A program made the position numbers and the translations under genes. Under the pieces are notes generated by a model. It saw only the letters and a list, made by a program, of their open reading frames with translations, was not told where the DNA came from and ran no database searches. DNA of 64,000 nt. Origin: JAGVSR01 sp963750715. GTDB taxonomy: Bacteria > Pseudomonadota > Alphaproteobacteria > Rhizobiales > Hyphomicrobiaceae. The stretch covers positions 62,001 through 126,000 of the forward strand of contig CAVVRP010000008.1 in assembly GCA_963750715.1 (NCBI GenBank). Direction: 5' to 3'. Positions 1 through 11,178 of the stretch are shown one piece after another (position 1 is the first letter of the stretch; the number at the start of each line of letters is the position of its first letter).

Positions 1-630
1 CCGGGCGCCGCGATAGGGTCCGACGCTGTGCAGATAGTCGCTCGCGAAGACGATCATCGTCCCGGCGCGCATCTCCGGCACGAGCAATCCGGTCACCCGG
101 CCGGGCTCGTGCGGACAGCAGTACGGAATCCGCGGATCGGCGAACACGAGCTTGCCGGCCATCGCGTCGTCCGGGTCGGGATCGCCCGCGTCCAGCAGAT
201 AGACGATGCTCACGTTGGAGCGCAGGTGACTGTGCGGCAGGCAGTACTGGCCGTCGCGGTAGACGCTCGCCCAGCAGTCGTCGGTGTAGACGTCGTGCTG
301 CGACAGCACGCGATGCGCGAGCGCGAGCGCACGGCCGTGGATCAGCCTGGCCGCCGCGCGGCCCCAGCGGTCGGGACGGCGCACCTTCATGCCGCAGCCG
401 CCCTTGAAGATCCAGTCGCGCCACGCGGGATCCTGCTCCATCTCGAGGATCGTCGCGACGAGCTCGGCGTGGTAGCGCGGATGATCGTCGAAGTCGGTCG
501 CCGCCATCAGCGGCGCGGACAAGGGCTCGATCTTCTGGCCGTCCGGCCACACGACGATGTCGGATCCGCCGACCTCGACGGTCGACGGCAGCGCCGCCTG
601 CTCGCCGGCGGCCGGCAGCACGCCCTGCAT
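1..630 (-). CDS. 2OG-Fe(II) oxygenase-like protein (3' end cut by window edge)
   Basis: About 210 residues are visible before the window edge removes the C-terminus. The second half resembles the putative 2OG-Fe(II) oxygenase family: a His pair near residues 133-135 (LPHSHLRS), a YLLDAGD strand, an FADPR motif near residue 165, and a late His in DYLHSVGPYRGAR near residue 201, which fits the distal iron His and the 2-oxoglutarate-binding Arg. Such enzymes hydroxylate proteins or small molecules; no substrate can be inferred. The ATG at 630 lies a few bases after the leuA stop, so the two are probably cotranscribed. This gene reads cleanly, unlike its neighbours. Family assignment is moderately sure, function unknown. 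Confidence 0.6.
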   Translation of the reverse strand, partial: MQGVLPAAGEQAALPSTVEVGGSDIVVWPDGQKIEPLSAPLMAATDFDDHPRYHAELVATILEMEQDPAWRDWIFKGGCGMKVRRPDRWGRAAARLIHGRALALAHRVLSQHDVYTDDCWASVYRDGQYCLPHSHLRSNVSIVYLLDAGDPDPDDAMAGKLVFADPRIPYCCPHEPGRVTGLLVPEMRAGTMIVFASDYLHSVGPYRGAR

Positions 631-638
631 CGGCGGCG

Positions 639-2361
639 CTACGCGTGCACGGTGCTGCGGGCCGGCCGCAGCAGCAGCCAGTCGCGCTGCAACGCGCGAT
701 TCGCCGCGCAGACGACGGCGCGCAGCGTCGCCGTCACGATGTTGACGTCGAAGCCGACGCCGTACACCGTGCGGTCGCTGCCGACGCGAAGCTGCACGTA
801 GGCGACCGCCGTCGCGTCCTCGCCGCTGCCGACGCCGTGCTCGTGGTAGTTCTGCACGTGGACGTCGAAGCCCATGCCGTCCCGCAGCGCGTGCACGAAC
901 GCGTCGACGGGACCGTTGCCCGCGCCGGTGAGCTCGACCTCCGTGCCCGTCGACCGCGAGCCGCGCCACCATGCGCTCGACGGCGCCGGCCGCGCTGTGC
1001 TGCGTGCGATGGTCGACGAACGCGAGCGGCGTGGCCGCGGCCGCGTACTCGCGGTCGAACGCGGCCCGGATCTCGGCGGAGCTCAACTCCTTGCCCGTCG
1101 CATCGGTGATCTGCTGGATCACCTGGCTGAATTCGATCTGCAGCAGGCGCGGCAGCGACAGGCCATAGTCGCGCTCGAGCAGGTACGCGATGCCGCCCTT
1201 GCCCGACTGGCTGTTCACGCGGATCACCGCGTCGTACGTGCGGCCGATGTCGGCGGGATCGATCGGAAGATAGGGCACGTCCCATTCGACGTTGCCCCGC
1301 TCGAGCTCGCGCGCGCGGGCGGCGAGGCCCTTCTTGATCGCGTCCTGGTGCGAGCCCGAGAACGCGGTGAACACGAGCTCGCCGCCGTACGGGTGCCGCG
1401 GATCGAGCGGAAGCTGGTTGCAGTATTCGGTGGTGCGGATCACCTGTCCGATGTCCGAGAAGTCGATCTTCGGATCGACCCCTTGCGTGAAGAGATTCAG
1501 GCCGAGCGTGACGAGGCAGACGTTGCCCGTGCGCTCGCCGTTGCCGAAGAGGCAGCCTTCGACGCGCTCCGCGCCGGCCATCAGCGCGAGCTCCGCCGAC
1601 GCGATGCCGCAGCCGCGGTCGTTGTGCGGGTGCACCGACACGATGACGCTGTCCCGGCGCGCGAGGTGCCGGCACATCCACTCGATCTGGTCGGCATAGA
1701 TGTTGGGCGTCGCGAGCTCGACGGTCGACGGCAGGTTGAGGATCGTCTTCCGCTGCGGCGTGGGCAGCCAGACGTCCGTCACCGCGTCGCAGATCTCCAC
1801 CGCGAAATCGAGCTCGGTGCCCGTGAAGCTTTCCGGCGAATACTCGAGGAACCATTCGGTTCCGGGCCGCTTCGCCACGAAGTCGCGGATCAGCTTCGCG
1901 CCGGAGACGGCGATCCCCTTGATGCCCTCGCGGTCGAGCCCGAACACGAGCCGGCGCTGCGTGGTCGACGTCGAGTTGTACAGGTGGACGATCGCCCGCC
2001 CGACGCCTTGCAGCGCCTCGAACGTCCGCGCGATCTGCGCTTCGCGCGATTGCGTCAGCACCTGGACCGTCACGTCGTCGGGAATCAATCCTTCGACGAT
2101 CAGCTTGCGCGTGAAGTCGTAGTCGGTCTGCGACGCCGCCGGAAATCCGATCTCGATCTCCTTGTAGCCCATCTTGACGAGCAGGCGGAACATCCGCAGC
2201 TTGCGGTCCGCGTCCATCGGCTCGATCAGCGCCTGGTTGCCGTCGCGCAGGTCGACGCTGCACCAGATCGGCGCGCGGGTGATCGCGCGCGAGGGCCACT
2301 GCCGGTCGGGCAAAGCGACGGGCTGGACGGGGCGGTACTTGTGCGTCGGATAGGGCTTCAT
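639..2361 (-). CDS. leuA: 2-isopropylmalate synthase (one frameshift)
   Basis: Condenses acetyl-CoA with 2-oxoisovalerate, the first step of leucine synthesis. Reading from ATG 2361 gives a DRE-TIM metallolyase barrel: CSVDLRDGNQAL near residue 38, the metal-binding HPHNDRG, and GNGERTGNV, followed by a C-terminal regulatory (LeuA dimer) domain. The frame breaks near 945-950, where one extra G follows GACGG; the C-terminus then continues in the frame ending at 639 (VQNYHEHGVGSGEDATA). With that base removed the protein is about 573 residues, normal for the long LeuA type. It lies downstream of ilvBHC and psd-pssA, a layout common in Betaproteobacteria. An AACGAGG ribosome site precedes the ATG. 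Confidence 0.93.
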
Positions 2362-2555
2362 GGTGTTACCTCGTTCCGGAGTCTCGACAGAACTGCACAG
2401 TCGTCCGGGTATGGACGACACGAGCATTGCAGGAAAGGGGGATATGGTTATCTGCGCGCGGGGCGCAGCAGAAGCAGCAGGAGGCCGCCCGGGAGGGGGC
2501 GAAGCGCGGGGAGCGCAGGACGGCCGTCGATTCGGAAGCTGCTCATGACGATGGA

Positions 2556-3377
2556 CTATAACCGCAAAAACGAAACGGGCGCAAGGGGCTGGGCACGGTC
2601 GTCACGACGGCGCCGTCGGCAGGCGCGCCGCCTGCGGCGCGCGTACCACATCCACGCCGCGGCGACGTAACCCGAGAGCGCGTAGCCACGAAGCCCGCCG
2701 AACAGCACGATGGCCGGAGCGACGGCGAGGAGCGCGATGACCAGCACGAACACGAAGATCGCGAGGAACGGCACGCTCTTCTTGAGGTTGATCGTCTTGA
2801 AGCTGTAGTAGGGGACGTTGCTGACCATCGTCAGTCCCGCGAACAGCGTGACGCTCCAGGCCCACCACTTGAGATCGACCGGGTCGCGCCCGATATCGTC
2901 GACGATCCACACGAGGCCCGCCACCAGCGCCGCCGCCGCCGGGCTCGGGATGCCGGTGAACCAGCGCTTGTCGGCGACGTCGAGCATCACGTTGAAGCGC
3001 GCGAGCCGCAGCGCCGCGCCGGCGACGTAGACGAAGGCCGCGATCCAGCCGAGGTTGCCCATGCCCTTCAGCGCCCATTCGTAGACGATCAGCGCCGGCG
3101 CGGCGCCGAAGCTCACCATGTCCGCCAGGCTGTCGTACTCGGCGCCGAAGGCGCTCTGCGTGCGCGTGAGACGCGCGACGCGACCGTCGAGGCCGTCCAG
3201 CACCATCGCCACGAAGATCGCGACGGCGGCCTGGCCGAACCGCAGGTTCATCGCCTGCACGATGGCGTAGAAGCCGCCGAACAGCGCGGCCGTGGTGAAG
3301 AGGTTCGGCAGAAGGTAGATGCCGCGCCGCCGGATGCGGTTCTTCTGCAGCGAACGCTGGGTGTCGAAATCCGCCAT
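2556..3377 (-). CDS. pssA: CDP-diacylglycerol-serine O-phosphatidyltransferase
   Basis: Makes phosphatidylserine from CDP-diacylglycerol and serine in the inner membrane. The CDP-alcohol phosphatidyltransferase signature is complete: DGLDGRVAR, then FGAEYDSLAD, giving the expected DGxxAR-x8-GxxxDxxxD pattern. Several hydrophobic helices surround it (LFTTAALFGGFYAIV, LTMVSNVPYYSF, VFVLVIALLAVAPAIVLFGG). The start is placed at the ATG for MADFDTQRS (3377); an in-frame upstream Met at 3398 is less likely. The Arg-rich last 30 residues may be affected by an uncorrected frameshift. It follows psd directly, so successive steps of phosphatidylethanolamine synthesis are encoded together. Confidence 0.92.
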   Translation of the reverse strand: MADFDTQRSLQKNRIRRRGIYLLPNLFTTAALFGGFYAIVQAMNLRFGQAAVAIFVAMVLDGLDGRVARLTRTQSAFGAEYDSLADMVSFGAAPALIVYEWALKGMGNLGWIAAFVYVAGAALRLARFNVMLDVADKRWFTGIPSPAAAALVAGLVWIVDDIGRDPVDLKWWAWSVTLFAGLTMVSNVPYYSFKTINLKKSVPFLAIFVFVLVIALLAVAPAIVLFGGLRGYALSGYVAAAWMWYARRRRRACRRRRRDDRAQPLAPVSFLRL

Positions 3378-3440
3378 CGCGGCGCAAAGGTAGCACATGC
3401 GGCGGCGCCGAGGGGCCCGGCCCCCGGTCCGCCTGCGCGG

Positions 3441-4094
3441 TCAGCCCGGCGCGAACTCCGCGAGGCGCGTCTCGGTCGCGAACACGATGTCGCCGATCGC
3501 GACCTTCGGCCGCGCGTCCGGCGGCAGATAGACGTCGACGCGCGATCCGAAGCGGATGAAGCCGTAGCGCTGCCCGCGGGCGAGCGCGTCGCCGGGCTTC
3601 GCGTAGCAGAGGATCCGCCGCGCGATCAGGCCCGCGATCTGGACGCAGGTGACGTCGCGGCCCGCGGCGGTCTTGAGGTGCAGCGCGTTGCGCTCGTTCT
3701 CGAGCGACGCCTTGTCGAGCGCGGCGTTGACGAAGCTGCCCGCGTGGTACCACGCGGCGACGACCGTGCCGTCCACCGGGCTGCGGTTCGAGTGGACGTT
3801 GAACACGTTCATGAACACGCTGATCTTGAGCGCATCGCGCTCGAGATAGGGATCGCGCGACTTCTCGACGCTGACGATCCTGCCGTCGGCCGGCGAGAGC
3901 ACGGCATCGGGCTCGCGCGGAATCGTGCGCGGCGGATCGCGGAAGAACTGCGCGATGAACGCCACCGCGAGCCAGGCGAGGACGGCGAGGAACCACAGCC
4001 CCGCCCACGACAGGACGACCGCCGCGACGACGGAGAGCGCGAGGAACGTCCAGCCTTCGCGCGCGATGATGGGGTGCGGGTAGTCGTCGTGCAC
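3441..4094 (-). CDS. psd: phosphatidylserine decarboxylase proenzyme
   Basis: Decarboxylates phosphatidylserine to phosphatidylethanolamine at the membrane. The 217-residue protein is the short Psd type: two N-terminal hydrophobic segments (about residues 17-50), then VLSPADGRIVSV, FMNVFNVHSNRSPVDG, and near the C-terminus RFGSRVD. Gly183-Ser184 is the expected self-cleavage site that creates the pyruvoyl cofactor. The reading frame is intact. It sits between the ilv genes and pssA on the same strand. Confidence 0.93.
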   Translation of the reverse strand: MHDDYPHPIIAREGWTFLALSVVAAVVLSWAGLWFLAVLAWLAVAFIAQFFRDPPRTIPREPDAVLSPADGRIVSVEKSRDPYLERDALKISVFMNVFNVHSNRSPVDGTVVAAWYHAGSFVNAALDKASLENERNALHLKTAAGRDVTCVQIAGLIARRILCYAKPGDALARGQRYGFIRFGSRVDVYLPPDARPKVAIGDIVFATETRLAEFAPG

Positions 4095-4100
4095 GGCGAT

Positions 4101-4400
4101 TCACCGTGCCAGGCCGTCGCCGTCCCTTCTCAGGGCCCGCGTGCCGTCGCCGCGTCCGGCGCGCTCGGCCGCCTGCTGCTTCACCATGTCCTCGACGCCG
4201 CGCGCGCGTTCGAGCGCCGACGCCGGCGCCGTCGGAGCCGATTCCATGTCGATCGCCTCGCCGCCGATCGCGCCCGGCGCCCGCGCCCGCTCGCCGGGCG
4301 TTCCCGCCTTCGTCGTCGCCTTGGCGCCGAGCCGAGGCCGTACGCCTTCAGCGCCGTCCTTCGCGAGGACCGCGACGATCACGAGCGCCACCAGGATCAC
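4101..4400 (-). CDS. small single-pass membrane protein, hypothetical
   Basis: About 99 residues starting at a GTG: a hydrophobic segment at the N-terminus (VILVALVIVAVLA) followed by a charged, Ala/Arg/Gly-rich tail. Upstream in the same frame the sequence reads GRQRGWIGIV before reaching a stop, while another frame encodes an acidic stretch (DDLDASDQESQRRR). A single base error near 4,425 would join the two into a cytoplasmic N-terminus plus one membrane helix, so the true start is probably just after the ilvC stop. I do not recognise a family. Its place between ilvC and psd is the only context. Confidence 0.45.
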   Translation of the reverse strand: MILVALVIVAVLAKDGAEGVRPRLGAKATTKAGTPGERARAPGAIGGEAIDMESAPTAPASALERARGVEDMVKQQAAERAGRGDGTRALRRDGDGLAR

Positions 4401-4489
4401 GACGATGCCGATCCAGCCACGCTGGCGTCCCGGCGGCGCTGCGATTCCTGATCGCTCGCATCGAGATCATCCGCGTCGCCGCGGCGCGC

Positions 4490-5507
<1,018 letters not shown>

Positions 5508-5583
5508 CGTTTTCTCCGTGGTTGGGTCACGCACCGTGCGGTCGGGTCGCACACCGCGCATCGCGCTGCAATGGAATGGGCCG

Positions 5584-6076
5584 TCAGACGCGCAGGATCC
5601 GCTCGCCGCGCCCGATGCCCGAGGCGCCCGGTGCGCACGGTTTCGAGGATCACGCCGGGCTCGATCGCCTGCAGGAACGCGTCGAGCTTGTAGCCCGTCC
5701 CGGTGAGCTCGATCGTGTAGCTCTTGTCGGTGACGTCGAGGATGTTGCCGCGGAAGATGTCGGCGAGCCGCTTCATCTCCTCGCGGTCCTTGCCGGCGGC
5801 GCGCACCTTGACCAGCATCAGCTCGCGCTCGATGTGGTTGCCTTCCGTCAGGTCGACGACCTTGACGACGTCGACGAGCTTGTTCAACTGCTTCGTGATC
5901 TGCTCGATCACGTCGTCGGAGCCGACCGTGACGATGGTCATCCGCGACATCGTCACGTCCTCGGTCGGCGCGACCGTCAGCGATTCGATGTTGTAGCCGC
6001 GCGCCGAGAACAGTCCCGCGATGCGGGACAGCGCGCCGGCCTCGTTCTCGACGAGGATGGAAAGAATATGTCTCAT
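5584..6076 (-). CDS. ilvH: acetolactate synthase small (regulatory) subunit (one frameshift)
   Basis: Regulatory partner of IlvB; its ACT domain binds valine for feedback control. The protein starts MRHILSILVENEAGALSRI with the ACT ligand loop at its N-terminus, and continues through GNHIERELMLVKV to SYTIELTGTGYKLDAFL. Near 5,632 an extra G (ACCGGGCGCC for ACCGGCGCC) shifts the frame; the corrected end is SGIGRGERILRV with TGA at 5586-5584. The length of 493 bp equals 163 codons plus stop plus one base. It lies between ilvB and ilvC, the classical order. Confidence 0.94.
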
Positions 6077-6195
6077 GGATTGGTACGCGCGTAATGAGCG
6101 TGCGACGCCGCGTTCGGCCCGGAGAGGCGCGAGCGTACCTGTAGGAGCGGCGCCGGCGGAACAACGACAGACGGCCCGGCAGCAGCTTGCATCGC

Positions 6196-7904
6196 CTACA
6201 GCTCCTCCGCCAGGATCATCTCGGTCAGGCCCTTGCCCGCGGCGATCATCGGGAACACGTTCTCCGCCTGGTCCGTGATGAAGTCCATGAACACGAGCCG
6301 GTCCTTGAGCTTGAAGGCCTCGCTTCAGCGCGCCTTCGACGTCGCCGGGCTTCTCGATCTTCATCCCGACGTGGCCGTAGGCCTCGGCGAGCTTGACGAA
6401 GTCCGGCAGCGCGTCCATGTACGACTCGGCATACCGGTTGCCGTAGAAGAACTCCTGCCACTGCCGCACCATGCCCATGTAGCGGTTGTTCAGGTTCACG
6501 ACCTTGATCGGCAGGTGGTACTGCTTGCACGTCGACAGCTCCTGGATGCACATCTGGATCGACGCCTCGCCGGTGACCGTCACCACCGTCGCGCCGGGAT
6601 TGACGAGCTGCACGCCCATCGCCGCCGGCAGGCCGAAGCCCATCGTGCCGAGGCCGCCGGAGTTGATCCAGCGGCGCGGCTTGTCGAACTTGTAGTACTG
6701 CGCCGCCCACATCTGGTGCTGGCCGACGTCGGACGTGATGAACGCGTCGCCCTTCGTGAGCTCGTAGAGCTTCTGGACGCACGTGCTGCGGCTTGATGAG
6801 GTCGCTCTTCGTGTCGTACTTGAGGCAATCCTTGCGCTGCCACTCCTTGATCTCGCTCCACCACGCCTTGAGCGCGACCGGATCGGGCCGCTGCGGCGAG
6901 CTCTCGATCAGCTTCAGCATCTCGTCGAGCACTTCGCCGACGTAGCCGACGATCGGCACGTCGACCTTCACGCGCTTGGAGATCGACGACGGATCGATGT
7001 CGATGTGGATGATCTTGCGGTCGGCGCGGAAGAAATGCGACGGATTGCCGATGACGCGGTCGTCGAAGCGCGCGCCGATCGCGATCAGCACGTCGCAGTG
7101 CTGCATCGCCATGTTCGATTCGAAGGTGCCGTGCATCCCGAGCATGCCGGTGAACTGCGGGTCGGTGCCGGGAAATCCGCCGAGGCCCATCAGCGTGTTC
7201 GTGCACGGGAAGCCGAGCAGGCGCACGAGGCGCGTCAGCTGCGGCGCGGCGTCGTTCAGGACCACGCCGCCGCCCGCGTAGACCATCGGCTTCTTCGCCT
7301 CGAGCAGCAGCTGCACGGCCTTCTTGATCTGTCCGGAGTGCCCCTTGGTCACCGGGTTGTACGAGCGCAGCGACACCGACTTCGGATAGCTCCACTCGGT
7401 CTTCGCCTGCGTCACGTCCTTCGGGATGTCGACCAGCACCGGGCCCGGCCGGCCGGTGGCCGCGAGGTAGAACGCCTTCTTGATCGTGACCGCGATGTCC
7501 TTCGCGTCCTTGACGAGGAAGTTGTGCTTGACGCACGGCCGCGTGATGCCGACGGTGTCGCATTCCTGGAACGCGTCCTGGCCGATCGCGTGCGTGGGCA
7601 CCTGGCCCGTCAGCACGACCATCGGGATCGAGTCCATGTACGCGGTCGCGATCCCCGTGACCGCGTTGGTCACGCCCGGACCCGACGTGACGAGGCACAC
7701 GCCGACCTTGGTCGACGAGCGCGAATAGCCGTCGGCGGCGTGCACCGCCCCCTGCTCGTGCCGGACGAGGACGTGCTTCACCTTGTCCTGCTTGAACAGT
7801 TCGTCGTAGATGTTGAGCACCGCGCCGCCCGGATAGCCGAAGACGTACTCGACGCCTTCTTCCTGGAGGCAGCGGATCACGATTTCCGCACCCGTGAGCT
7901 GCAT
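6196..7904 (-). CDS. ilvB: acetolactate synthase large (catalytic) subunit (two frameshifts)
   Basis: ThDP- and FAD-dependent enzyme making acetolactate from pyruvate. It starts MQLTGAEIVIRCL; the ThDP-activating Glu is in VRHEQGAVHAADGYSR, and the ThDP/Mg domain (GLGTMGFGLPAAMG, then VTGEASIQM and NLNNRYMGMV) is at the C-terminus. Two single-base insertions interrupt it: near 6,787 (GTGCGTCC for GTCGTCC) and near 6,327 (AAGCGAGG for AAGGAGG). The corrected end is a Glu-Glu-Leu stop at 6198-6196. The open frame runs further upstream, but MQLTGAE is the family's usual start. Confidence 0.95.
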
Positions 7905-8257
7905 GGCCACGCCCTTCCGCAAGATGGTGGATTCTCCCGCGCGTCGGCCGCGGGGAGGCTGTCTGCACATCATTCCGGCGCGCATCGGGTAGGGACGCGC
8001 CCGCCAGGGCTTTTCCGGGTAGAAAGCCGCGTTCTCGAAACACCCGTCGCGCCCCTGGGGGATCCCCGCCGACGCTTGTGGCATCGCGAAGGGGGCGCAA
8101 ACGGCCGTTATTGCAGCACAACATCGACCCATCGGGCCGAAAGGCAACGTTACCCGCCGCAGTCGCCGCGGTCAAGCCCGCTGCGCCGCACAACCGGCAC
8201 CACGGGGCAGCGTCCTATAATGCGCGGTCGCAACCGGACGGACTGACGGACCTCGCT
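7905..8257. promoter_or_regulatory. divergent intergenic region between ilvB and the sigma-factor operon
   Basis: No gene is seen in these 350 bases. On the minus strand a sigma-70-like promoter is present: TTGACC at 8175-8170, a 17-base spacer, then TAACGT at 8152-8147, pointing at ilvB and leaving a leader of about 240 bases. On the plus strand a perfect TATAAT lies at 8216-8221, about 40 bases before the sigma-factor gene, but no good -35 element stands 16-18 bases ahead of it. I found no convincing attenuator hairpin in the ilvB leader. Confidence 0.5.
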
Positions 8258-8828
8258 CTGGCCTCATCGCAGGAAATTTCGGCATTTCTGGCAGAAGTCG
8301 AGCGTCGCGCGTTCAAGCAGGCGATGTTCGCCGTCCGCGACGAGCGCGAGCGCGCTCGACATCGTGCAGGACGCCATGCTGAAGCTGACCGAGAAGTATT
8401 CGGACAAGCCGGTGGCCGAGCTGCCGATGCTGTTCCAGCGGATCGTGCAGAATACGATCCACGACCATTTCCGCCGCCAGAAAGTCCGCTCGACGTGGAC
8501 GACGCTGCTCTCCGCACTGGGGAAAGGTGATGAAAAGGACGACGATTTCGACCCGCTCGAGACTTTGGCGGCAAAATCGGACTCGAACGCGACGGCCGAT
8601 CCCGCGGCGCAGTTCGAGCAACGTCAGATTATCGGGGTCATCGAGCAGGCGCTGGAGAGGCTTCCGGCACGTCAACGGGAAGCGTTTCTGCTGCGTTACT
8701 GGGAGGAACTCGATGTGGCGGAAGCCGCCGCGGCGATGGGTTGCTCGGAAGGAAGCGTGAAGACCCACTGCTCGCGCGCGGTGCATGCCCTGGCCGCGAT
8801 GCTGAAGGCCAAAGGAGTGTCGCTATGA
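8258..8828 (+). CDS. RNA polymerase sigma factor, RpoE/ECF-like (one frameshift)
   Basis: ECF-type sigma factor of the form found beside ilvB in Burkholderiales. Region 2 lies in FLAEVERRAFKQAMFAV ... LDIVQDAMLKL; region 4 (ALERLPARQREAFLLRYWE ... GCSEGSVKTHCSRAV) is the -35 recognition helix-turn-helix. One extra base near 8,352-8,360 (GAGCGCGCTCGAC for GAGGCGCTCGAC) separates the two frames. No ATG precedes ASSQEISAFL; the codon there reads CTG at 8258, possibly a miscalled ATG. The stop overlaps the next gene as ATGA. The DUF3619 membrane protein downstream may act as its anti-sigma factor (inference from position). Confidence 0.85.
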
Positions 8829-9236
8829 CCCCCTCCGACGACATTTTCGCAAAGAAAATAACCACTTACCTCGACCAAGGCACGGCCGACCTCAAGCCGG
8901 GCATCGCCTATCGGCTGCAGCTCGCGCGGGCCGAGGCGCTGGCCCGCCTCGCCGATCCGCAGCGCTCGGCCGAGCTGCGCAGTGGCGGTCGCGCATGCGG
9001 GGAGCGGGTCCGGAACCGCCGGCGGCGGCCGCAGCTTCTGGGCGAGCGGCCGGCTCTGGGTCGGGATCGCGCTGATCGTGGCGGCCGGCTTCGGCTTTCA
9101 ACAGTGGCAGGCCTATCAGCAGATGAACGACATCGAGGAAACGGACGCCGCGATCCTGTCCTCGGACCTGCCGATCGACGCCTACCTGGACCGGGGATTC
9201 CAGAATTGGCTGAAGCGCGCAAGCTACGACGAATAA
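8825..9236 (+). CDS. DUF3619 family single-pass membrane protein (one frameshift)
   Basis: Begins MTPSDDIFAKKITTYLDQG at an ATG overlapping the sigma-factor stop, so it is translationally coupled. The soluble N-terminus has the Leu/Ala-rich RLQLARAEALARL helix; after a frameshift near 8,980 the frame continues with a membrane helix (LWVGIALIVAAGFGF) and the acidic C-terminal pattern SSDLPIDAYLDRGFQNWL typical of DUF3619. Its length of 412 bp is one base over a multiple of three. The position directly after an ECF sigma gene and the single membrane helix suggest an anti-sigma role, which the sequence does not prove. Confidence 0.75.
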
Positions 9237-9781
9237 CGCACGTTCTCTTCTCCGTCCTGGCCTCCGCGCTGGTGGCGGCCGGGACGGCGCTCGCGCAGCC
9301 GGTCGGCATCGGCTCGCCCGACCTGGGAGAGCGCTCCCCCCGCCGAACGGCAGGTCCTGGCGCCGCTCGCGCCGGAATGGGACAAGCTCGACGCCCAGCG
9401 CAAGCAGAAATGGCGGGGCATCGCGCAGCGGTACCCGAAGATGTCGGTCGAGCGAGCAGGCGCGCGTCCGGCAGCAGATGGGCACCTGGGCGCAGCTGTC
9501 GCCCGCCGAGCGGCAAGCCGCGCGCGAGCAGTACAAGACGCTGCGCTCGCTGCCGCCCGAAAAGAAGGAGGCCGTGCGGAAGCAGTGGGAGCAGTACCAG
9601 AGCCTGCCGCCGGAGAAGAAGCAGGAGCTCGCGACCAAGCCCCCGCCGACCGGCGCCTCCCCCGGCGCAGCGCAATGTCCGGCCGGCGTCCGTGCCGCCT
9701 CCGCCACCGCCCCCGCCTCCGACGCTCCCCGGCGGCCCCCCGCCCGCGCCGATCGCCCCCGCCCAAGTGAGGCCCCGCTGA
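9206..9781 (+). CDS. DUF3106 family secreted protein (several frameshifts)
   Basis: A signal peptide (LFSVLASALVAAGTALAQ) leads into the DUF3106 repeats WDKLDAQRKQKWRGIAQRY, MGTWAQLSPAERQAAR, LRSLPPEKKEAVRKQW and QSLPPEKKQELATK, a series of short helices rich in Pro-Glu-Lys/Arg. The C-terminus is a Pro-rich tail ending VRPR at 9781. At least three frame changes occur between about 9,330 and 9,670. The start is unclear; a TTG at 9206 inside the end of the DUF3619 gene is the best in-frame option. It probably resides in the periplasm; function unknown. Confidence 0.65.
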   Translation: MAEARKLRRITHVLFSVLASALVAAGTALAQPVGIGSPDLGERSPRRTAGPGAARAGMGQARRPAQAEMAGHRAAVPEDVGRASRRASGSRWAPGRSCRPPSGKPRASSTRRCARCRPKRRRPCGSSGSSTRACRRRRSRSSRPSPRRPAPPPAQRNVRPASVPPPPPPPPPTLPGGPPPAPIAPAQVRPR

Positions 9782-10320
9782 CGTTCCGGGCGGAACCGGC
9801 GCCGCTCGTGCGCCGCTATGCCGCGCTCTGCTACGAAGGATTGCTGCTCGCGGCGATCGTGCTGGTCGTCGGTTTCCTCACGCTGCCGGCGTTGCCCGCC
9901 GGAGGCGCGGGAGGCGCGCTCGTGCTGCCGCCCTTGCCGGCGCGCGTGCTCTGCGCCTGCCTCGTCTTCGGCGCGGCCGGGCTCTATTTCACGTGGTCGT
10001 GGACGGGCGGACGCCGGACGCTGCCGATGAAGACGTGGCGTCTCGCGCTCGTGCGCGCCGACGGCCGGACGGTCGACGCCCGGACCGCCGTCGTTCGCTA
10101 CCTCGCCGCGTGGATCGGCCCCGCGGCCTCGCTCGCCGCCCACGCCGTGCTGCAGCCGGCGAACCTGGGCGCGCACGCCGCGTGGCTCGTCGCCATCGGC
10201 TACCTGTGGCCGCTCGTCGATCCGCGATCGCCAATTCCTGCACGACCGGATCGCGGGAACGCGGATCGTCATGGCGTCACCGGATCCCGCATCTGCCTCG
10301 CGAGCGCCACGCCCACGCTG
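9778..10320 (+). CDS. RDD family membrane protein (one frameshift)
   Basis: An RDD domain protein: PLVRRYAALCYEG opens the family's first helix (the R-x-x-A motif), followed by hydrophobic segments LLAAIVLVVGFLTL and VLCACLVFGAAGLYF, then TGGRRTLPMKTWRLALV. Near 10,228 an extra base shifts the frame; the corrected end is RDRQFLHDRIAGTRIV, typical of RDD C-termini. The start codon appears as CTG at 9778 overlapping the previous stop (CTGA), perhaps an error for ATGA. The gene ends at 10320 and overlaps the 3' end of the convergent transporter gene by about 50 bp. Confidence 0.7.
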
Positions 10321-11168
10321 ATCAGCACCATGCCGGCGATCGGCGAGCGCGTCGAGCGTCTCGCCGAACAGGAGCCACGCCATCACGGCCGTCACCGCGG
10401 GCACGAGGAAGAACAGTCCCGCGACGTTCGACGCCGCGCCGTGCCGCAGCAGCCAGTAGAGGAGGCTGATCGCGCCGACCGACAGCACGACGACCGCCCA
10501 GCCGAGCGCGAACGCGAATTCCGGCGTCCAGCGCACGGGCGCCGGCTCGAACGCGAGCACGATCGGCGCGTACGCGATCGCGCACGCGGTGAACTGGATG
10601 AACGCGCCGCTGCGCAGATCGACGTGCGAGCAGTATCGCTTCTGGTAGAGCGTGCCGACGCTGATGCCGACGAGCGCGAGCAGGATGGCCGCGAGCGCCT
10701 TGCCGTCGCCGGTCAGCGCCACCTTGTGCCGGACCACCAGCCACACGCCCGCGAGCCCCAGCGCGAGCCCGAGCCATTGCCGCGGCACGACGCGCTCGCC
10801 GAGCCAGACGCGGGCGAGCACGACCGTGAGGATCGGCTGCAATCCGACGAGCATCGCCGCCATGCCGGCCGACATGCCGGCGCGCGATCGCGACGAGCAC
10901 GCCGCCCAGGTACACGCCGTGGACGAGCCATGCCGCGACGACGACGTGCGCCGCCTCCGCGAGCGTCGCCGGCCAGTGCGGCGCGCATCGCGAGCGCGAC
11001 GCCGCCCATCAGCGCCGCGACGAGCACGAACCGGTAGAGGAGGAACTTGAGCGGCGGCGCGTACGCGAGACCGTACTTCGCGGCGATGAAGCCGGTGCTC
11101 CAGAGCAGCACGAACAGGAACGGGAACGCGAGCTGCCGACGCGCGTGCGCGGTCGCGTCGGGCTGCAC
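10269..11168 (-). CDS. DMT/EamA-family permease (several frameshifts)
   Basis: A ten-helix drug/metabolite transporter of the EamA type. The first helices (FPFLFVLLWSTGFIAAKYGLA) and the second EamA repeat (ISLLYWLLRHGAASNVAGLFFLVPAVTAVMAWLLFGE) are clear; the corrected C-terminus is ISVGVALARQMRDPVTP, stopping at 10269. Frames change at least near 10,980, 10,890 and 10,330. The start is a GTG about 10 bases after the ppa stop, so it is probably cotranscribed with ppa. Substrate unknown. Confidence 0.75.
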
Positions 11169-11178
11169 TCGCTCGCGT

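Noticed and set aside
734..2299. A 521-codon open frame on the minus strand inside leuA.
   Set aside because: It is an off-frame shadow caused by high GC; the leuA frame from 2361 gives the real family motifs.
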